Positions 1 through 5,381 of a DNA stretch of 5,381 nucleotides are shown here, piece by piece. Each line of letters opens with the position of its first letter. Within the stretch, counting starts at the first letter, position 1. Source of the DNA: Paludibacter sp. GTDB taxonomy: Bacteria; Bacteroidota; Bacteroidia; Bacteroidales; Paludibacteraceae. The DNA lies in the NCBI GenBank assembly GCA_028748945.1, contig JAQTOL010000255.1:1-5381 (forward strand). The letters run 5' to 3'. The position numbers and the translations under genes were made by a program. Below the pieces are notes generated by a model. The model worked only from the letters and a program-made list of their open reading frames with translations, did no database searches and was not told the origin of the DNA.

Positions 1-189
1 GCGCAAGGTTATTTATGGGCTTGTACCGTGGGTTAATCACGTATGAATCTGGGAATGCATTATCCAACGGATGTTTTAGCCGGAGCATTGCTTGGTGCCG
101 GAAGTGCTTACGTAACTTATCAGGTAAATAACTGGTTTTGGAAAAAACATGAAAAAAAGAAGTTGATCGGGCTACAGGCTTATTTGTAA
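1..189 (+). pseudogene. PAP2-type phosphatase, 3' end, interrupted by in-frame stop
   Basis: This is the C-terminal end of a membrane PAP2 (type 2 phosphatidic acid phosphatase) protein, and its 5' part lies outside the window. In frame 1 the reading is AQGYLWACTVG, a TAA stop at 34-36, then SRMNLGMHYPTDVLAG and a lysine-rich tail ending at TAA 187-189. SRMNLGMHYPTD matches the third PAP2 signature exactly (SRX5HX3D), which carries the catalytic His and Asp. Family members normally have a hydrophobic residue where the stop falls, so a one-base change from TTA (Leu) to TAA is the simplest explanation. The frame and family similarity continue on both sides, so this is a point nonsense change and not a frameshift. 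The product would lose its active site. The ATG at 43 could only restart after the catalytic Ser-Arg, so a working restart is unlikely. A sequencing or assembly error is a real alternative. Such enzymes dephosphorylate membrane lipid phosphates, for example undecaprenyl pyrophosphate; the substrate here is unknown. Confidence 0.8.
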
Positions 190-250
190 TTTAAGAATTT
201 AAAATGGAGAGCTTCTTCAAATCAATTTCTGATTCTTTCTCTTTCGAATT

Positions 251-847
251 CTAAGCCTTTTCATTCTCAAATGTTAGCATTGTTTTTTTCCATTGCAGGA
301 AACCGACAACAGCCATTATTGTATATATGATAAATATAACGGCCGTAGGATACAATTCTTTATAAAAGAACAATCCGGTTGCCAGACCGTCTGCAACAAT
401 CCAGACCAACCAGTTTTCCAGGAGTTTACGGGCTAACATCCAGGTGCCAACAACGCTCAGCATTCCAACAAGCGAATCGGCTTTAGGTATTGTTGAATCG
501 GTGAATTTAGCCAAAACGATGTAATATACTACATAAATAAGCACTGATGCCAGAGCAAGTTGCCATATAAGCTTTTTGCCGGTTCTCGTTGCGGGTAATT
601 CTTTTCCGGCCTGATGAGTACCATATTTCCAGTTTATCCATCCGTAAACACTTACAACCAGGTAATAAAACTGCAGGCTCATATCAGCATAAAACTTTGT
701 CTGAAAGAAAACCACTATGTAAAAAGCAGATGCAAAAAAACCAAAAACCCACAGGCTTATTTTCTGTTTGATAGATAGATACAGGTATATCAAACTTAAT
801 ATTGCTCCAACAATCTCAATCCAATTTGCTTTTAAGTATGCGAGCAT
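251..847 (-). CDS. pnuC: PnuC-family vitamin/nucleoside transporter
   Basis: This is a 198-residue, highly hydrophobic inner-membrane protein with about seven predicted membrane segments, the usual size and topology for PnuC (a SWEET-like fold). Family features include the N-terminal EIVGAILSLIYLYLSIKQ segment, YADMSLQFYYL followed by YGWINW (residues about 53-73), and the ENWLVWIVAD segment with W146, W149 and D153, in the region known to line the substrate site. PnuC proteins take up nicotinamide riboside by facilitated diffusion, with phosphorylation inside the cell trapping it. Relatives carry thiamine (PnuT) or riboflavin (PnuX), and sequence alone does not settle the substrate here. No kinase, NAD or thiamine gene is adjacent, and no riboswitch is visible in the 44-nt gap upstream. 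The gene follows the S41 protease on the same strand and probably shares its transcript. The start at 847 has an A-rich leader (CATAAAAA) and no Shine-Dalgarno, as is usual in Bacteroidota. Family assignment is confident; substrate is not. Confidence 0.9.
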   Translation of the reverse strand: MLAYLKANWIEIVGAILSLIYLYLSIKQKISLWVFGFFASAFYIVVFFQTKFYADMSLQFYYLVVSVYGWINWKYGTHQAGKELPATRTGKKLIWQLALASVLIYVVYYIVLAKFTDSTIPKADSLVGMLSVVGTWMLARKLLENWLVWIVADGLATGLFFYKELYPTAVIFIIYTIMAVVGFLQWKKTMLTFENEKA

Positions 848-891
848 TTTTTATGTTTCAAATAACAATTAATAACGTCGGAGACAAAAAA

Positions 892-2475
892 CTATTTCAG
901 TATTTTCTCGTAAGCTCCCGGAGTTTGAAGAATCTGGACTGCTTTCTGCAACGATTCATTATCAGCATCCATAATTTGGTAATATTCGTTCATCTCCCAC
1001 AAGTCGCGTGCTATAAGGGCTTTAAATTGTAATTTGATCAACGGTTTTGAAATGGCAAACTGAGCAGAGTCAAATTTAATATTTTCTTTTTCTCCATCTA
1101 CAATCAATTGATTCAGTAAGGCATCATCAACTTTGTATTCATTTTTGAATTTGTCGAAAGTTGGATATTTCTTTTTAAGTTCTGTCCGGTTCTTATCAAT
1201 ATATTGCATACATACCTTGTTGACAACTCCCTTTGCCACCAGTTTCCGATGCAGATCGGTAAACCGTGTCGTATCCAGTGGAACAAAAATATCAGGCATA
1301 ATACCGCCACCGCCATACACGGTACGATGCAAATTAAGCGTTTGGTAGCGAAGTGAATCGGGGAAATGAATGCTGTCGGCATGTAATAATTCACCCTTGT
1401 TGTAACGATTCACTAAATCGTGTTCGTATTTTTCAATGCCATCTTTATACGGTTTTTGAATGCAACGGCCTGTAGGTGTGTAGTAACGGGCAGTTGTGAG
1501 GCGCATCATGGAACCATCTATTAATGGGAACTGGCGCTGAACCAAACCTTTTCCAAACGAACGGCGACCAACAATTATCGCACGATCCCAATCCTGTAAC
1601 GCACCTGAGACAATCTCACTTGCTGATGCAGAATACTCATCAATAAGCACAATTAATTTCCCGGTTTCAAATTCTCCTGTTTCCGTTGATTCTGCAACGG
1701 TTTTGGGTTGGTTCAGTCCTTTCGTATAAACAATTAAACGTCCGGGGGTTAAAAACTCGTCAGCCACTTGTATGGCGGTATTGAGGTAGCCACCACCATT
1801 CCCCTGCAGACTGAGAATCAGATCTTTCGTGCCTTTCTTCTGGAGATTTAAAAATGCTTTTTTAAATTCTTCATTCGTAGTGCTTCCAAAACTATTAATT
1901 TTTATATAACCAATGTCCTTTCCAATCATGTAGTCTGCATCCACGCTGTAAAGCGGAATTTTATCCCGTGTAATTTTGAAATCAATCAATTCAGGAACAC
2001 CTTTTCGAAGAATTCTTACACTTACTTCTGAGCCTTTAGGCCCTCGTAATCGTTTCACGACACCGGAATTCTGTAACTTTACACCGGCGATTAATTCATT
2101 ACCAATATAAATAATACGATCACCCGGCAAAATCCCTACTTTTGCAGCAGGACAACCCGAAATAGTTTGAACAACCAAAAGAGTATCTTCCAACATCTGA
2201 AATTGAATCCCTACTCCTTCGAAACTGCCTTCGAGTGGTTCGTTAACTCTGTCAACTTCTTCTTTTGGTATGTAAACCGAATGTGGATCTAATTCCTTTA
2301 GTACGGCTGTAAGTGTACTTTCAACTAATTTTTTGTCATCAATGCTATCGACATATAAATTGGAAATTGCTGATAATGCATTGACAAGCTTGCGTTGTTG
2401 CAGCGATGAAAAACCCTGGGCGAAAAGTAAAGGTGTAAAAACGAAAACCAGTAGTAGTGAACTTATTTTTCTCAT
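892..2475 (-). CDS. S41 carboxy-terminal processing protease with PDZ domain
   Basis: This is a 527-residue exported serine protease of the CtpA/Prc type (MEROPS S41), which trims or degrades envelope proteins from their C-termini. Residues 1-19 look like a type I signal peptide (basic MRK, hydrophobic core, LLFA then Q20), so it should act in the periplasm. A helical region (about 25-75) precedes a PDZ domain (about 83-168, with GSFEGVGIQF and LPGDRII). The protease core runs about 185-400. The Ser-Lys dyad is S284 (in YSASASEI) and K309 (in SFGKG), with Q313 four residues on; this 25-residue then 4-residue spacing is the same as in E. coli Prc and B. subtilis CtpB. The substrate-strand motif reads LSLQGNGGG where many homologues have DLRGNPGG. 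Residues about 400-527 form a helical extension that I recall as common in Bacteroidota members. The ATG at 2475 is favoured because it gives the complete signal peptide and lies 29 nt from a good -7 element. pnuC follows 44 nt downstream. Confidence 0.95.
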   Translation of the reverse strand: MRKISSLLLVFVFTPLLFAQGFSSLQQRKLVNALSAISNLYVDSIDDKKLVESTLTAVLKELDPHSVYIPKEEVDRVNEPLEGSFEGVGIQFQMLEDTLLVVQTISGCPAAKVGILPGDRIIYIGNELIAGVKLQNSGVVKRLRGPKGSEVSVRILRKGVPELIDFKITRDKIPLYSVDADYMIGKDIGYIKINSFGSTTNEEFKKAFLNLQKKGTKDLILSLQGNGGGYLNTAIQVADEFLTPGRLIVYTKGLNQPKTVAESTETGEFETGKLIVLIDEYSASASEIVSGALQDWDRAIIVGRRSFGKGLVQRQFPLIDGSMMRLTTARYYTPTGRCIQKPYKDGIEKYEHDLVNRYNKGELLHADSIHFPDSLRYQTLNLHRTVYGGGGIMPDIFVPLDTTRFTDLHRKLVAKGVVNKVCMQYIDKNRTELKKKYPTFDKFKNEYKVDDALLNQLIVDGEKENIKFDSAQFAISKPLIKLQFKALIARDLWEMNEYYQIMDADNESLQKAVQILQTPGAYEKILK

Positions 2476-2504
2476 TTGTGTGTTAATTGTGCTTTTTGGA
2501 ACTA

Positions 2505-2512
2505 CAAAAGTA
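2505..2512 (-). promoter_or_regulatory. Bacteroidota -7 promoter element for the S41 protease and pnuC
   Basis: On the minus strand these bases read TACTTTTG, an exact TAnnTTTG match, 29 nt upstream of the protease ATG at 2475. A transcript starting near 2498 would have a leader of roughly 20-25 nt. No clear -33 TTTG is present 19-21 nt further upstream. This suggests the protease and pnuC are transcribed separately from the dsrE-tatD unit, although no strong terminator separates them. Confidence 0.5.
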
Positions 2513-2581
2513 CTAAAATAAACAGAAGGTAGTTTGCTCGATTATAAATAATAAAGTAATAGAAAGATACTTTTAACGGTT

Positions 2582-3226
2582 TTATGTTATAATATGTTTT
2601 AAATATGATTTTATCAGAACATATCCGGCATTTAGATCATCAATATTGCATAACTTAATTGTTGCCAGCTGATTATAAATTTCAACAATTGTTATGGAAC
2701 TTTCATCTGTTTCTGCAAACAGTTTATCTAAAGGTGTAACCCAGACACTTTCGGAGTTATAATGTTCACCAAACGATAATGCACAGCCTGCTTTTAATGC
2801 TTGTTTAGCCAATTCGGGTTTTCCTCTGAAACCATGAATAATCCAGGTTTGAACTGGATTTAATTCTTTCTTTAGATCAAAAAGTTCGTTGAAGCAGCCA
2901 ACACAATGGATGATGAGTGGTTTGCAAACACGTTCTGAAAGTTGAATTTGTTCTTTAAAAACCAAAATCTGTTGATCCAGTGGTATTTCTACGTTTTTAT
3001 CCAGACCACATTCGCCAATGGCAAAGAAGCGTTCGTCTTTCACCCATTTTATCAAATTCTCAATAGTTTCTTTAGAATATTCATTGATAAACCAAGGGTG
3101 AATACCGACTGAAAATAGTCCTTTTCTGTCAGTAGAAAAAAATTTTTCGGCTTCTGAAAAGGTCAGATTTCTGATGGAAGGATTATCCGATTCAGTTTGT
3201 TTGTGCGTATGAATATCAACAAGCAT
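2582..3226 (-). CDS. TatD-family metal-dependent hydrolase (short form)
   Basis: This is a 214-residue cytoplasmic TIM-barrel hydrolase of the TatD family, whose characterised members are metal-dependent nucleases, including 3'-5' exonucleases. All expected metal or catalytic ligands are visible in order: H6 and H8 (DIHTH), E72 (GECGLD), H107 (IIHC), H131 (IHGF) and D174 (AETD). GIHPW at 41-45 is also typical. It is shorter than the usual 255-265 residues. The loss is mainly C-terminal, where the usual ETDAP and the following Arg/Pro-rich segment are replaced by ETDESSITIVEIYNQLA. The active site is therefore intact but the substrate-facing loop is reduced, so nuclease activity should not be assumed. 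The ATG at 3226 lies 10 nt after the stop of the dsrE-like gene, indicating co-transcription. No Shine-Dalgarno is present; the leader is A-rich (ACAGTAAAAC). I see no clear terminator after it, so some transcription could continue into the protease gene. Confidence 0.9.
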   Translation of the reverse strand: MLVDIHTHKQTESDNPSIRNLTFSEAEKFFSTDRKGLFSVGIHPWFINEYSKETIENLIKWVKDERFFAIGECGLDKNVEIPLDQQILVFKEQIQLSERVCKPLIIHCVGCFNELFDLKKELNPVQTWIIHGFRGKPELAKQALKAGCALSFGEHYNSESVWVTPLDKLFAETDESSITIVEIYNQLATIKLCNIDDLNAGYVLIKSYLKHIIT

Positions 3227-3236
3227 GTTTTACTGT

Positions 3237-3572
3237 TCAGATAGTTATTATTTTTTCATCAGATTTAAGATAATCAGTTAGAGCTTCACCCATATACCGA
3301 ACATTTACACCCATTAAGGTTAATTTCTCTGAAACTCCAAAGTTATCGCAGCAAGCTTTACAGGCTTCAAATTTTACGCCTCTGTGTATCATTTCCATTA
3401 CTTCAGTCTGAACCTGAGTGTCATTTCCGGCTAATTTAGCAGAAGCTCCCCAAATTATAACATTAACTTCATCCCACCAATTGTTTTTAATAGAATTCGT
3501 TGCATAAATTGACAACATACTAAATAAAGTCTCTTTGTTGTCTGAAGTCCATAGAATATTTAGTTTTGCCAT
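3237..3572 (-). CDS. DsrE-like family protein
   Basis: This is a 111-residue small cytoplasmic alpha/beta protein of the DsrE/DsrF-like family. It opens with a beta strand (AKLNILWTSDNKET), and the middle VNVIIWGASAKL and MIHRGVKFEACKACCDNFGV match the family pattern, in which a cysteine sits at the end of a strand. Cysteines are C71, C74 and C75; the C71-x-x-C74 arrangement could be redox-active or accept sulfane sulfur, which is inference. The C-terminal GVNVRYMGEALTDYLKS is also typical of stand-alone bacterial and archaeal members. DsrE in sulfur oxidisers and TusD in tRNA thiolation bind persulfide sulfur, but no other Dsr or Tus gene is present here, so a role in those pathways cannot be claimed. 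It is the first gene of a two-gene unit with the TatD-like hydrolase and is divergent from ahcY. A -7 element at 3665-3658 on the minus strand would give a leader of roughly 75-80 nt. Confidence 0.85.
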   Translation of the reverse strand: MAKLNILWTSDNKETLFSMLSIYATNSIKNNWWDEVNVIIWGASAKLAGNDTQVQTEVMEMIHRGVKFEACKACCDNFGVSEKLTLMGVNVRYMGEALTDYLKSDEKIITI

Positions 3573-3657
3573 AGTTTAAAGTGTTTTGTAAATTTAGGAT
3601 GTGATCTTTTTGTAAAATAATACCATGGAATAATAACTTTGAATTAATATTTGTCTG

Positions 3658-3665
3658 CAAAGATA
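3658..3665 (-). promoter_or_regulatory. Bacteroidota -7 promoter element for the dsrE-tatD unit
   Basis: On the minus strand these bases read TATCTTTG, an exact TAnnTTTG match followed by CA. Transcription would start near 3650, leaving a leader of about 75-80 nt before the dsrE-like ATG at 3572. No good -33 TTTG is seen at the expected distance. It lies back to back with the ahcY -7 element, 21 nt apart. A weaker alternative (TAAATTTA, 3596-3589) sits closer to the gene. Confidence 0.5.
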
Positions 3666-3686
3666 GAAATTTACAATGAAAATTAG

Positions 3687-3694
3687 TACCTTTG
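3687..3694 (+). promoter_or_regulatory. Bacteroidota -7 promoter element for ahcY
   Basis: TACCTTTG is an exact match to the Bacteroidota sigma-ABfr -7 consensus TAnnTTTG, followed by C. Transcription would start near 3700, giving a leader of about 40 nt before the ahcY ATG at 3742. A matching -33 TTTG is not found 19-21 nt upstream; the nearest TTTG (3650-3653) is 33 nt away, too far. The assignment rests on the -7 match and its position. Confidence 0.6.
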
Positions 3695-3741
3695 CGCTCC
3701 CATTTTGAGAACAATAGATTACAAATCAAACCATTTAAGAT

Positions 3742-5163
3742 ATGAAAACAACTGATTTATTCAGTACATTACCGTACAAAGTAGCCGATTTATCGTTGGC
3801 AGAATTTGGACGCAAAGAAATAGAATTAGCCGAAAAGGAAATGCCGGGCTTAATGGCCCTTCGCGCAAAACATGGCAAAGAAAAACCGTTGAAAGGTGCC
3901 CGCATCATGGGTTCGTTGCACATGACCATTCAAACCGCCGTGTTGATTGAAACGCTGGTTGAACTGGGTGCCGATGTACGCTGGTGTAGTTGCAATATCT
4001 ATTCTACCCAGGATCATGCTGCGGCTGCTATTGCTGCTTCCGGTGTTCCTGTTTATGCATGGAAGGGTGAAACATTGGAAGAATACTGGTGGTGTACATT
4101 GCAGGCATTAACTTTTGAAGGACACAAAGGACCAAATGTTATTGTGGATGATGGCGGCGATGCTACCATGATGATTCACGTTGGAGTTGCTGCAGAAAAG
4201 GAAGCTACCGTACTTGACAAAAAAGGGGATGGCGACGATGAACGTTTGTTGTATGCTATTTTAAAAGATGTATTGAAAGAAGATAACGGTATCTGGACTC
4301 GTATGATTCCTGAGCTTCGGGGTGTTTCGGAAGAAACCACCACAGGTGTACACCGATTGTATCAAATGTTGGACGAAGGAGCCTTGTTGTTCCCCGCTTT
4401 CAATGTGAATGACTCGGTTACCAAATCGAAATTCGACAATCTGTACGGTTGCCGCGAATCATTGGCTGACGGAATTAAACGTGCTACGGACATTATGTTA
4501 GCCGGTAAAGTGGTGGTTGTTTGCGGATATGGTGATGTGGGAAAAGGTTGTGCCAAATCAATGCTGGCTTACGGAGCACGCGTAATCGTAACCGAAATTG
4601 ATCCGATTTGTGCATTGCAGGCTTCTATGGAAGGTTTCAGAGTGACAACTGTTGAAGAAGCGTTGGCAGAAGGAAATTTATATGTTACTACTACCGGAAA
4701 CCGGGATATTATCCGCATAGAGCATATGACAAAAATGAAAGATGGTGCTATAGTTTGTAATATCGGTCATTTTGATAATGAAATACAGGTGGAAAAATTG
4801 AAACATTTCCCCGGAATAAAACCGGTCAATATCAAACCGCAGGTTGACAAATATATTTTTCCGGACGGACACAGCATTTTATTACTTGCCGATGGACGTT
4901 TGGTAAATCTGGGTTGTGCAACCGGTCATCCTTCATTTGTAATGAGTAATTCGTTTACCAACCAAACACTGGCACAAATTGAGTTGTTCACCAAAGATTA
5001 TCCGGTTGATGTGTATCGCTTACCAAAACACCTGGATGAAGAAGTGGCACGGTTGCATTTGGACCAATTAGGTGTGAAACTGACCGTTCTGACTCCCGAG
5101 CAAGCCGATTATATCGGGGTGAAGGCAACAGGACCTTACAAACCGGAACATTACAGATATTGA
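3742..5163 (+). CDS. ahcY: Adenosylhomocysteinase (S-adenosylhomocysteine hydrolase)
   Basis: This 473-residue cytoplasmic NAD-dependent enzyme reversibly splits S-adenosylhomocysteine into adenosine and homocysteine, clearing the inhibitory product of SAM-dependent methylation. The sequence is complete and canonical. Substrate-domain residues include H60 (LHMT), D137 (VDDGGD), E198 (SEETTTG), K228 and D232 (TKSKFDN) and C237. The NAD-binding Rossmann fold carries CGYGDVGKG (261-269) with E285 at the end of the next strand. H343 (IGHFD) and H396 (GHPSFV) follow, and the C-terminal KPEHYRY supplies K467 and Y471, which reach into the NAD site of the neighbouring subunit in the tetramer. An insertion of about 35-40 residues (about 152-188) relative to the human enzyme marks the longer form found in many bacteria and plants. 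The ATG at 3742 begins about 47 nt after a consensus -7 element. No methionine-cycle gene is adjacent and no SAM or SAH riboswitch is apparent in the leader. The gene appears to be monocistronic, ending at a strong terminator. Confidence 0.98.
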   Translation: MKTTDLFSTLPYKVADLSLAEFGRKEIELAEKEMPGLMALRAKHGKEKPLKGARIMGSLHMTIQTAVLIETLVELGADVRWCSCNIYSTQDHAAAAIAASGVPVYAWKGETLEEYWWCTLQALTFEGHKGPNVIVDDGGDATMMIHVGVAAEKEATVLDKKGDGDDERLLYAILKDVLKEDNGIWTRMIPELRGVSEETTTGVHRLYQMLDEGALLFPAFNVNDSVTKSKFDNLYGCRESLADGIKRATDIMLAGKVVVVCGYGDVGKGCAKSMLAYGARVIVTEIDPICALQASMEGFRVTTVEEALAEGNLYVTTTGNRDIIRIEHMTKMKDGAIVCNIGHFDNEIQVEKLKHFPGIKPVNIKPQVDKYIFPDGHSILLLADGRLVNLGCATGHPSFVMSNSFTNQTLAQIELFTKDYPVDVYRLPKHLDEEVARLHLDQLGVKLTVLTPEQADYIGVKATGPYKPEHYRY

Positions 5164-5186
5164 TTTTTAAAACACCGTTTAATTAT

Positions 5187-5221
5187 AAAAGCCGTTTTCA
5201 TTTCGTTGAAAACGGCTTTTT
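5187..5221. terminator. Strong hairpin terminator between ahcY and the LysM gene
   Basis: A perfect 14-bp inverted repeat pairs 5187-5200 (AAAAGCCGTTTTCA) with 5207-5220 (TGAAAACGGCTTTT) around a 6-nt loop (TTTCGT). A run of five Ts ends the plus-strand copy at 5221. It begins 23 nt after the ahcY stop. Because the stem ends in A4/T4, the minus-strand transcript also ends in U residues, so the same hairpin can terminate the convergent LysM gene, whose stop is 19 nt away. Confidence 0.9.
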
Positions 5222-5239
5222 ATATATGATTCAGAATAT

Positions 5240-5381
5240 TTATCTTACTCTTAACCGTTGTCCGGGTCGAATTGCGGTCTTGGGTTTTATTCTATTCAGT
5301 CTGCATAAAGTGTTTACGCTGGTTCCGTTTCTTGCCGCTATTCTACCCAGATTGTCCCCTTTGCGTACACTATAGTATCTG
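5240..5381 (-). CDS. LysM-domain protein, C-terminal fragment
   Basis: This is the last 46 codons of a minus-strand gene cut by the right edge, ending at TAA (5242-5240). The translation begins RYYSVRKGDNLGRIAARNG and continues TSVNTLCRLNRIKPKT, then IRPGQRLRVR before the stop. It is one complete LysM module: the YxVRKGDNLGRIA start, the NxLCRLN middle and the IRPGQRLRV end are all typical. LysM binds the GlcNAc backbone of peptidoglycan, so the protein is very likely exported and cell-wall directed. A C-terminal LysM of this style is common in Bacteroidota membrane-bound lytic transglycosylases (MltD-like), which is my leading guess, but the catalytic domain is outside the window; an amidase or peptidase is equally possible. 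It is convergent with ahcY and shares the hairpin between them. A plus-strand open frame across the same bases (5160-5375) is only its shadow. Confidence 0.85.
   Translation of the reverse strand, partial: RYYSVRKGDNLGRIAARNGTSVNTLCRLNRIKPKTAIRPGQRLRVR

Noticed and set aside
190..250. Terminator between the PAP2 fragment and pnuC
   Set aside because: Only very weak pairings occur (for example AATCA/TGATT with a 5-nt loop) without a convincing T-run; not enough to call.
848..891. Possible TPP or other riboswitch before pnuC
   Set aside because: The gap is only 44 nt and AT-rich with no conserved aptamer segment or hairpin; too short for a TPP aptamer.
589..1032. Plus-strand open frames (589-771 and 802-1032) inside pnuC and the protease 3' end
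   Set aside because: Both are antisense to well-supported genes and their translations show no recognisable features.
2513..2581. Terminator after the TatD-like gene
   Set aside because: The stretch is AT-rich with no stable stem; apparent palindromes are short A/T runs.
3520..3729. Minus-strand open frame of 69 codons upstream of the dsrE-like gene
   Set aside because: It overlaps the start of the dsrE-like gene in another frame and spans both promoter elements; its translation looks random.
3573..3741. SAM or SAH riboswitch in the ahcY leader
   Set aside because: The predicted ahcY leader is only about 40 nt and shows no paired stems; the rest of the intergenic region is explained by divergent promoters.
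5160..5375. Plus-strand open frame of 71 codons overlapping the ahcY stop
   Set aside because: It runs through the terminator hairpin and lies antisense to a clear LysM coding sequence; no family resemblance.

Overview
The window looks like ordinary chromosomal DNA from a Bacteroidota bacterium, most likely of the Bacteroidales. Three things point there: AT-rich intergenic DNA, starts without Shine-Dalgarno sequences but with A-rich leaders, and three exact copies of the Bacteroidota -7 promoter element (TAnnTTTG) at sensible distances from genes. The protein types also fit: a long S41 protease with a C-terminal extension, a short TatD-type hydrolase and a stand-alone DsrE-like protein. I cannot name the genus.

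Layout from left to right. Positions 1-189 (+) hold the 3' end of a PAP2-type phosphatase, with an in-frame stop codon directly before the catalytic SRX5HX3D motif. Convergent to it, on the minus strand, lie pnuC (847-251) and an S41 carboxy-terminal processing protease (2475-892). They are 44 nt apart and probably form one transcript from a promoter just upstream of the protease. Further upstream on the same strand, a DsrE-like protein (3572-3237) and a TatD-family metal hydrolase (3226-2582) form a tight two-gene unit. On the plus strand, ahcY (S-adenosylhomocysteine hydrolase, 3742-5163) is divergent from the dsrE-like gene and ends at a strong hairpin terminator (5187-5221). At the right edge (5381-5240, minus strand) is the C-terminal LysM domain of a cell-wall protein, convergent to ahcY.

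Functionally this is housekeeping: SAH removal in the methyl cycle, envelope proteolysis, vitamin or nucleoside uptake, a putative metal-dependent hydrolase and a possible sulfur-relay protein. I see no shared pathway across the window and no mobile element, CRISPR array, RNA gene or obvious defence system. No strong candidate for an undescribed system was found. The points most worth a second look are the interrupted PAP2 gene, the back-to-back overlapping promoters between ahcY and the dsrE-like gene, the uncertain substrate of the PnuC protein, and the dsrE-tatD pairing.
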